Source: Theobroma cacao (lineage: Eukaryota; Streptophyta; Magnoliopsida; Malvales; Malvaceae). From it: a stretch of 64,000 nucleotides of DNA. A program made the position numbers and the translations under genes. Location of the stretch: contig NC_030853.1 of assembly GCF_000208745.1 (NCBI RefSeq), positions 5,638,189 to 5,702,188 on the forward strand, given 5' to 3'. The notes beneath the pieces are model-generated. The model saw nothing but the letters and a program-made list of their open reading frames with translations. It was not told the DNA's origin and ran no database searches. Shown here piece after piece: positions 11,704 to 22,465 of the stretch. How positions within the stretch are numbered: the first letter of the stretch is position 1; the number at the start of each line of letters is the position of its first letter.

Positions 11704-13740
11704 CCGAGGCTGTTAAAAATTTCATATACACGTAAACACATTTTTAGTTAAAAAAAACACAACCGTTCCTTGGCATTAGCGGAGTTCATCATCACGAGGT
11801 GGTTCGGCATGACGTGAACTCTAACTATACCTCAGGAGATACCTTACACGCCTCTCCGATCGAGGTACGAATATAATCGGGTTCTGTGCCCCTCTAATAG
11901 GCTGGTTCACAGAACCCGCCCACTGCAACAAGCTAAACCCACCATACAATAAAAATTCAACAGCATGACATGGCAATTTTATCATTATCAAGGCAAACAA
12001 CAGTTTATACATTTTCAACACAAATACCAATTTAGCCATTCATGCAAATATTGTCACAAGCCATTCGATTCAAACTATGAAATTACAACACATGAAAACA
12101 GTCTTCAATTACTCTATTTTTAAACCACCATTCAATTTCAAGACGATGTTATAATATCATTTCATTAAATCACATTTTGTTTATAAAACCTAAAATTAAC
12201 CATTTAAACGCATTTTCCATAAAATTCACAAAATCGAATCAAAAGACCACTTTATATAATTAAAATGATGATAAGGTTACTCACTTCACAATAGCGGGAT
12301 TTCAATGTCGCTATTGATTCGTATACGTATAATTATTCCTATTTGCCAGTCACTTACTTCGTTCGGCACGCTTCCAGAACAAACTTTCGTAGCAACAATT
12401 TAAACCCAATATACTTAGTGCATCAATTCCACTTCGCTTTCTCATTCTACCATAAATCCATTCACCTAATTCACTTCTTAATACATTTTTACTAAAATTA
12501 ATTACATCCTTTGCTCATGTAATTCTTTAGATTATTAACACCGACAACTTATTTATGGTATTAAGTGCCTATTTCAACCTTCTAAGTAACTTAAATTTAC
12601 TTCATATCACCAAATAACCAATGTATAATTAAATAAAATGGGCTAGCCTCCAAACAGTCCAATTTCACAATAAGCCATGGAGAATAGTAAGCAATTTTAC
12701 CAAATTAGGCTAGGTTGGCCCAAGTCTCCACCTTCCTTCTCTTTTGGACTTTTCTTCCTTTGTTGTTTTTGAGCCCTTTTTCATGGGCTCTTCCAATTTG
12801 TTTCTAATTGGGCCATGTCCATTTATATGCATATATATATATATATTTTTTTTTTCTTTTCTTTTCTTTTCTCTTATCTTCCACTAACCGACTTCTCTCT
12901 TTCTTCCTCTTTACTTTACTTATTTACTTATTTTTATATATTTTATTTCCCATTTGTTTTTCCAATTTGGCTGGCCCCTCCATCTTTCTTTCCATCTTCA
13001 TCTTGTTCCACATGGTCGGCCCCCCCTTCCTTCAAATCAAATAAAGAGTTTTTTTACTCTTTTTATTGACCACATGGGTGGCTGCCCATGTTGGTCTTTC
13101 TTTATCTATTTATTTTATTATATATATATACTTACATTATTATTTCACTATTTTTTTATTTTATTTCTTCCATTTAATTCCACTACATATCCTTCAATCT
13201 TTATATTTTAAATTTGATTTTTTTAATACGTCTAAAAATTTCAATTTTGATCTATCTTCCTTCCTCTGTACGTGTACCACCCAAAATATTAGAATTACAC
13301 TTCAACACGGTATTACCATAATATTTAAATATTTACTTATCCGCGTTGGCTCGACTTAACAAAACACGCGTATTTTACTTTCGTCGCTCATCTCCAAAAA
13401 TTTATTTGTATTCTTTCTCCTCCACTTGGATCAACCATAGGATCCTTCTTCATGATTGATTTCGACATTTGGTTAAATATTAATATTTTAATATTATTTT
13501 ATTAATAAAGTATTATTTTATTTCAAAAATTTCCTTTTGTCTCAATTGACTTCCAAATCCCCTTTTATTTCACAAATTCTCCTCCGTAAAATATTTTTAT
13601 TTTATTGTTATTTTCTCGCGTGCGAAATATTTTATCCCAACTATTCCTTTCATCTTTCATCACTTTTAAACATTATAATTGACCTTAATTTGCATCCGAT
13701 CAACTTTATTAGTCACTGTATCAAAATATGGGGTATTACA

Positions 13741-15245
13741 CATTCCATAATCTTTTAGTTGTTGTTTAATCCATAAGATTTGAGCACAATAGCTGCGTAG
13801 AGATACATATTCTGCTTTTGCTGTGGATAGAGCAACTAAATGTTGCTTTTTGCTGGACCATGATACAAGCATACTACCTAGAAATTGGCAGGTTCCACTA
13901 GTGCTTTTTCTATCAATTTTGCTACTAGCAAAATCAGCATCTGAATATCCAACTAAATTAAAGGTTGATTCTCTAGAATACCATATGCCTAATGTTTGAG
14001 TGTCTATGAGGTATCTAAAGATTCTTTAACAGCAGTCAGGTGAGATTCCTTAGGATTAGATTGAAAACGAGCACATAAGACATACACTGAATTGAATGTC
14101 AGACTTGCTGGCTGTTAAATAGAGTAATGATCCGATCATACCTCTATAGAGCTTTTGATCAACATCCTTTCCTTTTTCATTTAAATCAAGTCTGGTGGAT
14201 GGACTCATTGGTGTACAAATTGATTTCAGCTTTAGCATATCAAATCTTTTGAGCATGTCTTGAGTGTATATTTCTTGATTGATGAAGATTCCTTTCTCAC
14301 TTTAATTGATTTGAAGGCCAAGAAAGTACTTCAACTCTCTCATTATGCTCATATCAAATTCACCCTGCATTTCTTTAGCAAAGTTCTTGCATAAAGCCTT
14401 ATTAGTTGTGCCAAACGCAATGTCATCCACATAAATTTGAACAACAATTAAATCATTTAAGTATCTTTGGATAAACAATGTAGTATCAATGCTACCTCTA
14501 ACATATCCTTTCTCAACTAGAAATTTTGAAAGCCTCTCATACCAAGCTCTAGGAGCTTGTTTCAATCCATACAAGGCTTGATGAAGTTTGAAAACAGATC
14601 TGGTTTTTCAAAGTCTTCAAATCCTGGTGGTTGTTCGACATACACTTCCTCTTGAATGAATCCATTTAAAAATGCACTTTTTACATCCATTTGGTACAAT
14701 TTAAAATTCATAAAGCAAGCAACAACCTTATGGCTTCAATCCTAGCAACCGATGCAAAGGTTTCATCATAGTCGATTCCTTCCTCTTGGTTGTATCCTTG
14801 GGCTACTAACCTAGCTTTATTTCTAATTACATTTCCTTGCTCATCTACCTTATTTCTAAACACCCATTTTGTTCCAACAATAGAGTGGTTTAAAGGCCTA
14901 GAGACTAATGACCACACGATTTTTTTTTAATTGATCAAGTTCCTCTTGAATGGCCAATATCCAGCTTTCCTCTTTTTCTGCTTCCTCAAATGTCTTAGGC
15001 TTAGTTTGAGATATGAAAGCTGAAAAATCACAAGTCTCTTTTCTTGCTCTCCTAGTCTTAACTCCTTGAGAAATGTCACTTATGATTTGTTCTTGTGGAT
15101 GGTATTTTGCATATCTCCAACTCCTTGGAAGATCACTATGCTGAATTTCTGTTTTTTGCAAATTTTCTAGAGGTGGAGTTTCATTTTCTCTTCTAGGTGA
15201 GCTTTCTTCATTATTCTTATTGTTCTCTAAGCTCATTTCTTCCAT
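13741..15245 (-). pseudogene. Copia element 1 pol: reverse transcriptase and N-terminal RNase H
   Basis: Read on the minus strand from 15245 leftward. A linker ends in [17 protein letters not shown]. The RT core follows: [21 protein letters not shown] with [19 protein letters not shown], then [15 protein letters not shown], then the catalytic IYVDDIAFG box (about 14420) and GEFDMSIMRELKYFLGLQI. The connection continues through LKRFDMLKLKS and PYRGMIGSLLYLT-like text into the RNase H with WSSKKQHLVALSTAKAEYVS. It breaks off at 13745, where element X inserted; the rest is at 582-839. Frameshifts separate the pieces near 14910, 14580 and 14040-14290, so the gene is dead, although the YVDD motif is intact. 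The motif set is that of plant SIRE/Maximus-type Copia. Confidence 0.85.
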
Positions 15246-15293
15246 TTGTTTTTCTAGGATCTCTACATCATCATCATCAGCATGAATTTCCTT

Positions 15294-16250
15294 TTATAAG
15301 GAATTAGACTCATCAAAAACTACATGGATTGATTCTTCAACAGTTAAAGTTCTTTTGTTGAAAACTCTATAAGCCTTTGAGTTTAACGCATATCTTAAAA
15401 ATATTACCTCATCACTCTTTGCATCAAACTTACCTAAGGATTGTTTTCCATCGTTTAACACAAAACATTTACAACCAAAACTCCTAAGGTGTGAAATATT
15501 TGGTTTCCTACCCTTGTAAAGTTCATATGGAGTCTTTGATATCATGGCTCTAATTGAGACTCTATTAAGTATATATGCTGCTGTGTTCACTACCTTAGCC
15601 CAAAAATATTTTGGTAGGTTATTCTCACATAGCATAGCTCTAGCCATTTCTTTTAAGGTTCGGTTTTTCCTCACTACAACTCCATTTTACTGGGGTGTTC
15701 TAGGTGCAAAAAAATTATGATCCAACCCCTTTTCATTGCAAAATTTCTCAAATTCATCACTTTCAAACTCTCATCCATGATCACTCCTAGTACTAACTAT
15801 GGCTAGTCCTTTTTCATTCTTAATTTTCCTACAATGACTTATAAATGCTGGTAGAGCATCATTATTATGAGCAAGAAAATAAACCCAAGTGTACCTAAGG
15901 TAGTCATCAACTATTACAAAGCCATAAAATTGTCCTCCTAGACTAGTTGTACTTATTGCACCAAATAGATCAATGTGCAGCAATTCAAGAGGTTTAGTTG
16001 TTGACACAATCTTCTTAGTCTTAAAGGATGTTCTAACTTGATTTCTAGTTGGCAAGCATCACATATTTTATCATTTTCAAATTTTATATCCAGCAGTCCA
16101 AAAACTAGATTTTTCTTAATTAATTTTGACATAGTATGCATGCTCACATGTCCTAGTCTCTTATGCCATAACCAGCTATCATTTTCAGCATTTGCCACTA
16201 AACACATTTCACAATTCATTTCAAGATCTTCAAGAAATGCAACATACATA
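15294..16250 (-). pseudogene. Copia element 1 pol: GAG-pre-integrase and integrase
   Basis: On the minus strand, the zinc-binding pre-integrase domain has WLWHKRLGHVSMHTMSKL and ICDACQ. The integrase core follows with LLHIDLFG (first Asp), FVIVDDYLRYTWVYFL and STRSDHG (second Asp). The third catalytic residue should sit in NGVVERKNRT; here it reads NGVVVRKNRT (about 15660-15690), so the essential Glu is a Val, and the codon two before NGVV is a TAA stop. The core ends with NISHLRSFGCKCFVLN and YRVFNKRTLTVEESIHVVFDE, as in other Copia integrases. Frames change near 15960-16050 and 15770, and stops are present. The loss of DDE means the enzyme could not act even if read through. Confidence 0.85.
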
Positions 16251-16259
16251 TTCTTTAAT

Positions 16260-16640
16260 CTTTTCCTATAAATGAGACTTTTTAGTGCTTATATCTATCA
16301 CTTCACACTTATTTGATTCAAAGCATACTTTAAATCCTTTATCACACAATTGACTAATGCTCAATAAATTATGTTTCAAGCCTTTAACCAATAACACATG
16401 ACTGATTTGAGTTTAGGAGTTCTTACCAACCGTTCCTATACCATGAATTCTACCTTTTGAATCATCACTAAAGAATACGGTTCCTCCATTTCTTTTGTCC
16501 AGCTTAGCAAATAGCATTTCATCTCCTGTCATGTGCCTTAAGCAGCCACTATCCATATACCAAGCCTGCTTCTTCTTGAGTTGAGCTCTTAAACATGTCT
16601 CCTTTAACTGCAGCTCAACCTACAAGATAGATTTTCAGTT
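16260..16640 (-). pseudogene. Copia element 1: aspartic protease remnant
   Basis: Between gag and the pre-integrase domain the minus strand encodes AWYMDSGCLRHMTGDE (about 16510-16565). This is the active-site D-S-G motif of Copia proteases followed by the usual xHMTG stretch. Downstream, GRIHGIGTVGKNS ends in a stop near 16420, and an FKVCFESNKCEVID-like segment with further stops leads into the pre-integrase domain. It would process Gag-Pol; here it is broken. Confidence 0.7.
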
Positions 16641-16727
16641 TTTCTTTATAGGTACCCATACCTTGATGGGTCCTTGATTGTTAGTTGCAATATAAGATCC
16701 TTTTGGAACCCATATTTTTCTTATCTT

Positions 16728-18127
16728 CTACGTGCTTCTTTTCTTAAAACAATAATATGATAAATGACCAATTTTATTACAAATATAGCATCTAGATAAT
16801 GCATTAACAGAATTTTTCTTGTAGTAGACATTTCTTTTTGAAGTTTCATTTTTCAAACTTTTAAGAGCTGTGTTTTCATCAAGTGTTTTTTGCAAAGCTT
16901 CAGATTTATTGTCCAGCTCTAATTTTAAAACTTTAAAATTTGTTTTTGAATGTTCTAACTCAACTTGCAGAAAATTTCTTGGCTCAAAAACAGAATTGAA
17001 CTCTTCTCTTATCTTTTCCAAATCAGTTTCAAGAGATACAGTCTTTTTCTTTAAAGTCTTGTATTTTGAAAAGAGTTTTTCAAATTCATCATAAAGGCAC
17101 TCATACTCATCTTGTAAATCATCAATAAAAATATCATAAGGGGATAAGGATACCTCAGATTCATTATCCCATGCCATCAAACACAAGTTTGCTCTTTCCT
17201 TAGCTTTTTCTTCCTCACTTTCAGAACTTGCTGTGTCACTATCTAACCAAGCAGCTGCCACCATTGCCTTCATTGATTTCTTGTTTTTCTTTGGAGTCTC
17301 ATCTTTCAGCAATGGGCATTCGAACTTGAAATGTCCAACTTTTTGCATTCGAAGCAGGTTAGTTAATCCTTTTTGTTGGAGTCATTTTTGTTTCTAGTTC
17401 TCCCTGAAGAACTTGGATCTTTTCTAAACCCTCTTTTAGCCAATCTCTGGTTTCTTTTGCCCATAAGCGTTCTGAATTTCCTTGCAACCAGTGCCAACTC
17501 TTCATCATCATCACAGGATAGCTCTTCTAGCTCTTCTTCAAGAATGTTGGCTTTTACTATAATGCTCTTTTTCTTTTCTTTTACTTCCCTCTTATCTTCT
17601 TCTTCCTCTTCTTTGAGTTCTAGCTCATGAGTAAGGAGAGAACCACAAATCTCATCCAGAGTAACAACATTTAGGTCCTTGGCTTTTCAGATTGCAGTCA
17701 CTTTAGGCTTCCAATTTTTTGGTAGGCTTCTAAGAAGTCTTTTAATAATCTCATGCTCGGGTATTGGTTTGCCTAGCTGACTAAGTTTGTTTGTGATGTT
17801 TTTAGCTGTTGTATAGCTTGATACTTTATTGAACTCGGTGGGACTAAAAGTACAATGTAATGTATTGATTGCCTTAAAATTGGTTTGCACCTTTTTGGTT
17901 TTAGCCTCGGTCCATTCAGACCTTGGCTTAGGCATCATCTCATTGGTTACTACATTTAAGGTTGAGGGAATAAAGGGTCCATCAGTTATGACGTCCTACA
18001 TTTCATAATCAATTGCTCTAATGTATATTGACATCCTAGTGCTCCAATAAGGATAGTTAGAGCCATCAAACAGAGGTGGTCTGTTTGTTGATTGTCCCTC
18101 AACAACTATAGATTTTTGGAGAGCCAT
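16728..18127 (-). pseudogene. Copia element 1 gag (SIRE/Maximus-like)
   Basis: The ATG is at 18127 on the minus strand, 45 bases past the PBS. The start holds RPPLFDGSNYPYWSTRM, the typical plant Copia gag (UBN2-type) opening; a stop follows after IRAIDYEM. The next piece (17687-17938) has the helical capsid segment ending LLRSLPKNWKPKVTAI. A first CCHC knuckle near 17300-17370 is split by a frameshift: CFEC-K lies in one frame and VGHFKFEC in another. Then come an acidic SESEEEK stretch, a long coiled-coil region rich in Leu/Lys/Glu, and a second knuckle CYICNKIGHLSYYC near 16750. The coiled-coil extension with two knuckles is characteristic of the SIRE/Maximus group. The plus-strand frames 16870-17094 and 17373-17630 are shadows of this gene. 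Confidence 0.82.
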
Positions 18128-18171
18128 TTGGATCCTGCCAAAGGGTGTTAGACCTTAACAACAGGGAACTA

Positions 18172-18183
18172 GCTCTGATATCA
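18172..18183 (-). promoter_or_regulatory. Primer-binding site of Copia element 1 (degraded)
   Basis: The minus strand reads TGATATCAGAGC, one change from the canonical initiator-Met PBS TGGTATCAGAGC. It lies directly beside the LTR edge at 18186. Confidence 0.7.
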
Positions 18184-18185
18184 CT

Positions 18186-19274
18186 TGTTGGTCTCAAATA
18201 AATGTGCTAGAGGGGGAGTGAATAGCATTTTTTGGCTCTTGACAAGATGAGGAACTAATTTGAAAAGCAATGAAAATAAAAACAAAGTAGATAATGAGCA
18301 GGAATTTAAAGTGGTTCGGTCCAAAACCTACATCCACTACGTTGATTGTTCAACCAAGGATTTTTTAAACAAATCCACTATGAACCGGTGAAATTCACAA
18401 GCTTTCACCAAACTTTTACAATGCCTTTTACTAGGCTCAACCAAAACCTTTCACAATAGTTTTTATCGGGATCAACTAAAACCCAAACACCTAACTTTTC
18501 AAGGCTAAGTTATAACATTAACACAATCAAGCGATCCTAGCTTGAAATAATCACTTAGAGTGACTTGTTCACTCTAAGAATATAAGAAGAAAAGTAAAAA
18601 GAGTGTACCTATGATCACAAGGTTGATCTAAATGGTACAAGGTTAAGGGCATATCACAACTACAAAGATAGTCGTTGAGTGCAGTGAGAGTATAGTAAGT
18701 GTTTTCTGGTTTTTCAACTCTTTTTCAGACTTGGAAGCCTTCAATCTTCTCTCTATATGTTTTCTAATCGTTGGAAGACCCTTTTATACTTGAAAAAACA
18801 ACTCTGATGACAATTTGATAGTATATGGCCATTGGAAACAGTTGATAGATGGTTTTAGCCATTAATCTGTCTTCTAGTGCTCAGGTTCAAATTGCAAACA
18901 GAGAGCTCTTAGTCGACTAACTTCCTTTTTAGTCGATTAAGTTGGTTCTCTCTTTTGATCTCAGTTTCTGACAAAGAGCACTTAGTCAACTAACTTATTT
19001 CTTGGTCGACTAAGTCGGTTCTGTTTCTCAATATTCTTCAGCCCAACATTTCACCAATTTGAATTTTAGCCAACCAATACTCTTCATTATTCAACTAAGG
19101 ACCTTCCTTTTTGTTGATCAATAATTTTTCCTCATTCATGTGATTTTTGATATATACTTTTGACGGATTCATTTATTATTTGCATATAATTTTTGTCCTG
19201 CACACTTAAGTAGAGATATTAGACACAAATGAATAAGAATGTTTTATTATCATCAAAAACTAATGGAGCCAACA
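18186..19274 (-). repeat. 5' LTR of Copia element 1
   Basis: The plus-strand text runs from TGTTGGTCTC to ATGGAGCCAACA, giving TGTTGG...CCAACA ends typical of Copia LTRs. It holds a duplicated palindromic motif (18903-19021). The right edge is set by the inverted terminus and the TTATCATCAAAAAC stretch just before it. The other LTR was not found in the window, so length (about 1.09 kb) and edge are inferred from one copy. Confidence 0.6.
18903..19021. repeat. 73-base direct duplication with palindromic TTAGTCGACTAA
   Basis: Two similar blocks start at 18903 and 18976, each of the form AGAGC-x-CTTAGTCGACTAAC ... TAAGT-x-GGTTCT. Together they carry four copies of a 12-base palindrome: 18909-18920 (perfect), 18929-18940, 18982-18993 and 19002-19013 (diverged). 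Further copies lie at 514-545. Confidence 0.85.
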
Positions 19275-19655
19275 AGACCTTGGTTCCTTTACTTGTGTAA
19301 TGGCTTTAGTGTAACAATACTAGGTGGTTTGGTTGTCCTTGGTTAGAGCTTCATTTAAACCAAATATTAAAAGATGAATGTCGAATATGGTGATTTAGAC
19401 TAAGACATTGTTGAATTCATTATTGAATAGGTTTATTGTGTTATAATTGTTGTAAATTTGTTGCATATATGTCGTGTACTTCTCTATGCGTGATTTATAG
19501 ACTTAGTTGAGGTCTAGTGATGAGTTTTAGGCTGAATTTTTTGCCCTCCGTAGCTAATCTATTAATACTTGTTCTTGAAGTGTCGATAGATTCAAAACAG
19601 ACCCTTAACAATTACATTCTATCTTTCATCTATTGATAGATTCGAGAAATCTATT
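19275..19655. other. Unassigned AT-rich sequence with CTATTGATAG motifs
   Basis: No gene is visible. Near its right end are AGTGTCGATAGATTC, TCATCTATTGATAGATTC and AATCTATT. After the solo LTR at 19656-20781 the same theme resumes (CTATCGATAGATGC, ATCTATCGATACAT), so the two sides were once contiguous. It is probably part of an LTR or UTR of an old element, possibly Copia element 2. Confidence 0.4.
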
Positions 19656-20781
19656 TGTAACATCCCATACCCTTGCACAAAAGCCAATACGACCTTATTG
19701 ATAGGACGAGGGTCAATTGACACTAATTTAAGTGCAAAAGAGTGGAGACAGGTGGAAAAAAATATTTTGGGAAAAAATATTTCACACACGAGGAAATAAT
19801 AAAATAATAATAATATTTTATCGAGGATGAATTAGTGAGTTAAAGGCGATTTGGAAGTGAACTAGGGCAAAGTGAGACACTTTGGGACCCAAGGAGACAG
19901 ACGGAGAATTTTATAATAAGATAATATTTTATTAATACAATAATATTAATATAACCCCATGCCAGAACGGGTTGCATCTTGCAAGAGATAGGTTAAGTCT
20001 AAGTGGGGGAGACCAAGAATAGAATTTTAGATGACATGAATAAAATAATATTTTTATTCATTTATATTATATTATATTATTTAGATAGAGAAATTATTAG
20101 TCACATGCAAAATTGGATGAAAAGAAAATAATTAGTCATGAAAAATGAGGTTATGTGGAAGATTAGCTTATGCATGTGACAATATGCATGTGACAATACT
20201 ATTACATGCAAAAGATGGCATATAAAGGTGTAATTTTAGTGGGGAACATATGGGACCCCCCACCATGTGACAAATAAAAAGGAAGGAGACGAATGCACAA
20301 GGTGAAATATGCATGTGATTTTACTAGTTAAAGAAAGCATAGAGGATTTTTGCATGGAGGACACTTGGTGGCAATGTTGGACTAAAAGAAAAGAAATATA
20401 TATACATGTAATGTTATTGGCTAAATGGGAGGCCAAATGAGAAATAATGTGGGAGAATGCATGTAAGGCTATTGGACAAAAGTAAGGTGAATGAAATGGA
20501 AATGCATTAAGAATGCATCAAGATAGACTAAAGAATGGATGGATAATGGAAGTAGATATTCAACCAATTAAAAAAGATGGAAATTGTTGCGTGAAAATTC
20601 ATAGGTTGGCAAGGTGGCCAAATAGCATGAAAAGATAAAAGAGTGTATGAATTGTAATTGGCTAAGAGGGTGGCTTGAATATAACATATTAACAAGAATT
20701 TCAAATAAGGCCTGTTTGAGACTTGGCGGGTTTTCCCGTAAGACTCAAACGTCGGTAGCGATCGAGTAACGGGTCATTGCA
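19656..20781 (+). mobile_element. Shortened solo LTR related to the 50429-53924 family
   Basis: It begins TGTAACATCCCATACCCTTG and ends AACGGGTCATTGCA. It is flanked by CTATT (19651-19655) and CTATC (20782-20786), a possible TSD with one mismatch. The first 200 bases resemble the reverse complement of the end of the LTR at 53924 (CCCTTG, AGAAGCCAATA, TTATTGATAGG, GTCAATTGACA). At 1.1 kb it is a third of that family's length, so internal deletion is likely. There is no coding capacity; the minus-strand frame at 20236-20436 is noise. Confidence 0.55.
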
Positions 20782-20786
20782 CTATC

Positions 20787-22460
20787 GATAGATGCAATCA
20801 TCTATCGATACATAGGTTCCATATATCTATAAATCAGGCTTATTATTGGAAACTAAACATTTTAAAAAGCTTTCCTAAAGGTTGAAATGATCTTGATTAA
20901 TCATTTAAGTGCAAACATAAAGCATATTTCAAGAGTTATTCCTAGACTAAGCATTTGAACATTTCAATTTTTCAAATAACAAAAAATGATAAAATCAATA
21001 TGAGCACATGACCATTTCATCCTCAAAAAATAATGTTTTCTATGTAAGCACATGAGTGATAATAAGATCAACAAATTCAAGCGTTTACAAACAATTTCCC
21101 ATCTTTCAACAAGTTTTGCAAATTCCAGTACATGAATGTGCACCAAATGATGATAAGTGTATTCATAATGCATGTTTTTAGGAACCAAGAATCATCTTTG
21201 AAGAGAAATTCATGAAAGAATTTAGTACAATGGACAAGAAGTGAAGTAATAAGGCATTTTGAGGCTTTAAAACTTATCCATTTTGGCTACTAGACGAAAT
21301 GTATTGATAGATTTTGATATTTATCAATACATGTTCTTGCATGCATAGATACATTTAGGGATGTATCGATACATGAGCTGCTATAGCCTAAGAAATTAGA
21401 TTTTTTGACTTTCAAAAACTCATGAAAGGTCCATAATTGACTTTTGAGTAAAAACGAGTTGAAATTTTTTGTCAAAAACACTTGAAACATCATTTTAGAC
21501 ATGTACAGCCTAAGATTCTTCAATAAAAACATATGAAACCAAAATTTGGCTCTCATTTTTTATGATCTTTGCTCATTGTGCTCAAACAATAAGAAGTTGG
21601 ATAGCTTATTTAAAATTTATGCCTCTAATATGCTTAAGCATGCTCAATTTTCATTATGATGCATGAATATGATGTAAACATGTACAGCACACATGTTCGG
21701 AACCATTTGAGCATAATAAGCATCAAGTTTAACATTTTCAACATTTTTTAGCATATAGACAAAAATGCCCTTGAGGTCATTCAAGCATTTAATCATGCAT
21801 TCATTAGCAACAAGAACAAGCTATAATATCATTTTCAACACATGGCACCTTGTTCAAGTTTTATATCATTGAAATCATTGTAACCTCAACGATGATAGGC
21901 ATTGCAAATAAATCAATTTATTTTGCTTGAAAAATGGCATCAATGTCAAATTTTCATACTCAATATCATGCTCAAGAAAACCTTTTCAATCAAATGCACA
22001 AATCATAACAAAAATACCAAGTAAAAAGAAAATCATTTGATAAAGATTTAATCTCTTTTTTCAAAATATTGCACATGAAACATACAATTTGAATTAGAAA
22101 TGCTTTGTCTAAAATCATGAGCTCATTGTCACTCAATTTTGTTCAATTATGCTTTCATGATTTATGAAATGAGTAATGAGTATAATGAATCATATTTATG
22201 TATGCCAAGGGTCATTTTCAAATATCCAACAATTATGTACCAAAAATGCTTTTATGTCCTTTTAAACTTACAAGCAAGCATGCCCATCTAATAAGAACAA
22301 GTCAATAAGTATTTTCATCCTAAAACAACCTTGTTCAATTTATAAATCATGATGAGCTCAAGGATGGAAAGAATTTCAGATATAAGTTTGTTTTTACTTA
22401 AAAAAATACCAATTCAAGTAGTCACAACGTTCAAGTTCATTATCAACCATCTTGAACTAT
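20787..22460. other. Unassigned AT-rich sequence, probable retroelement debris
   Basis: I see no gene. At 21291-21385 there is a cluster of ATGTATTGATAGA, TATCAATACATG, ATAGATACATT and ATGTATCGATACATGAG, a motif set that recurs in the LTR at 36800-36900 and suggests the same element. The small minus-strand frames at 20964-21188 and 21290-21556 have no recognisable domains. Confidence 0.4.
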
Positions 22461-22465
22461 TCAAG

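Larger units (their letters stand above)
845..13740 (-). mobile_element. Non-autonomous LARD-like LTR element (element X)
   Basis: This is a complete minus-strand LTR element. It is flanked by the 5-base duplication CATTC at 840-844 and 13741-13745. On the plus strand it begins TGTCACGACCC and ends GGGTATTACA, so its sense LTR runs TGTAATACCCC...GGGTCGTGACA. The left copy (3' LTR) is 845-4496 and the right copy (5' LTR) is 7942-13740, the latter enlarged by a nested solo LTR. The 3.4 kb internal region has a polypurine tract (4497-4509), an initiator-Met PBS (7923-7934) and a 5' leader resembling elements A and B, but no recognisable gag or pol. Long LTRs plus a non-coding internal region of about 3.5 kb is the definition of a LARD. 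The one reading frame of note is at 7179-7717. Confidence 0.88.
7942..13740 (-). repeat. 5' LTR of element X, interrupted by a solo LTR
   Basis: The sequence is collinear with 845-4496 up to 8823. It is then broken by the family-D solo LTR (8829-11703) and resumes at 11709 (GCTGTTAAAAATTTC, as at 1735). Without the insertion it is about 2.9 kb, some 730 bases shorter than its partner; 658 of these are accounted for by one direct-repeat-bounded segment. It ends GGGTATTACA, followed by the target duplication CATTC. Confidence 0.85.

Noticed and set aside
16870..17094. Plus-strand Ser/Phe-rich ORFs here and at 17373-17630
   Set aside because: Antisense shadows of the Copia 1 gag coiled-coil on the minus strand.
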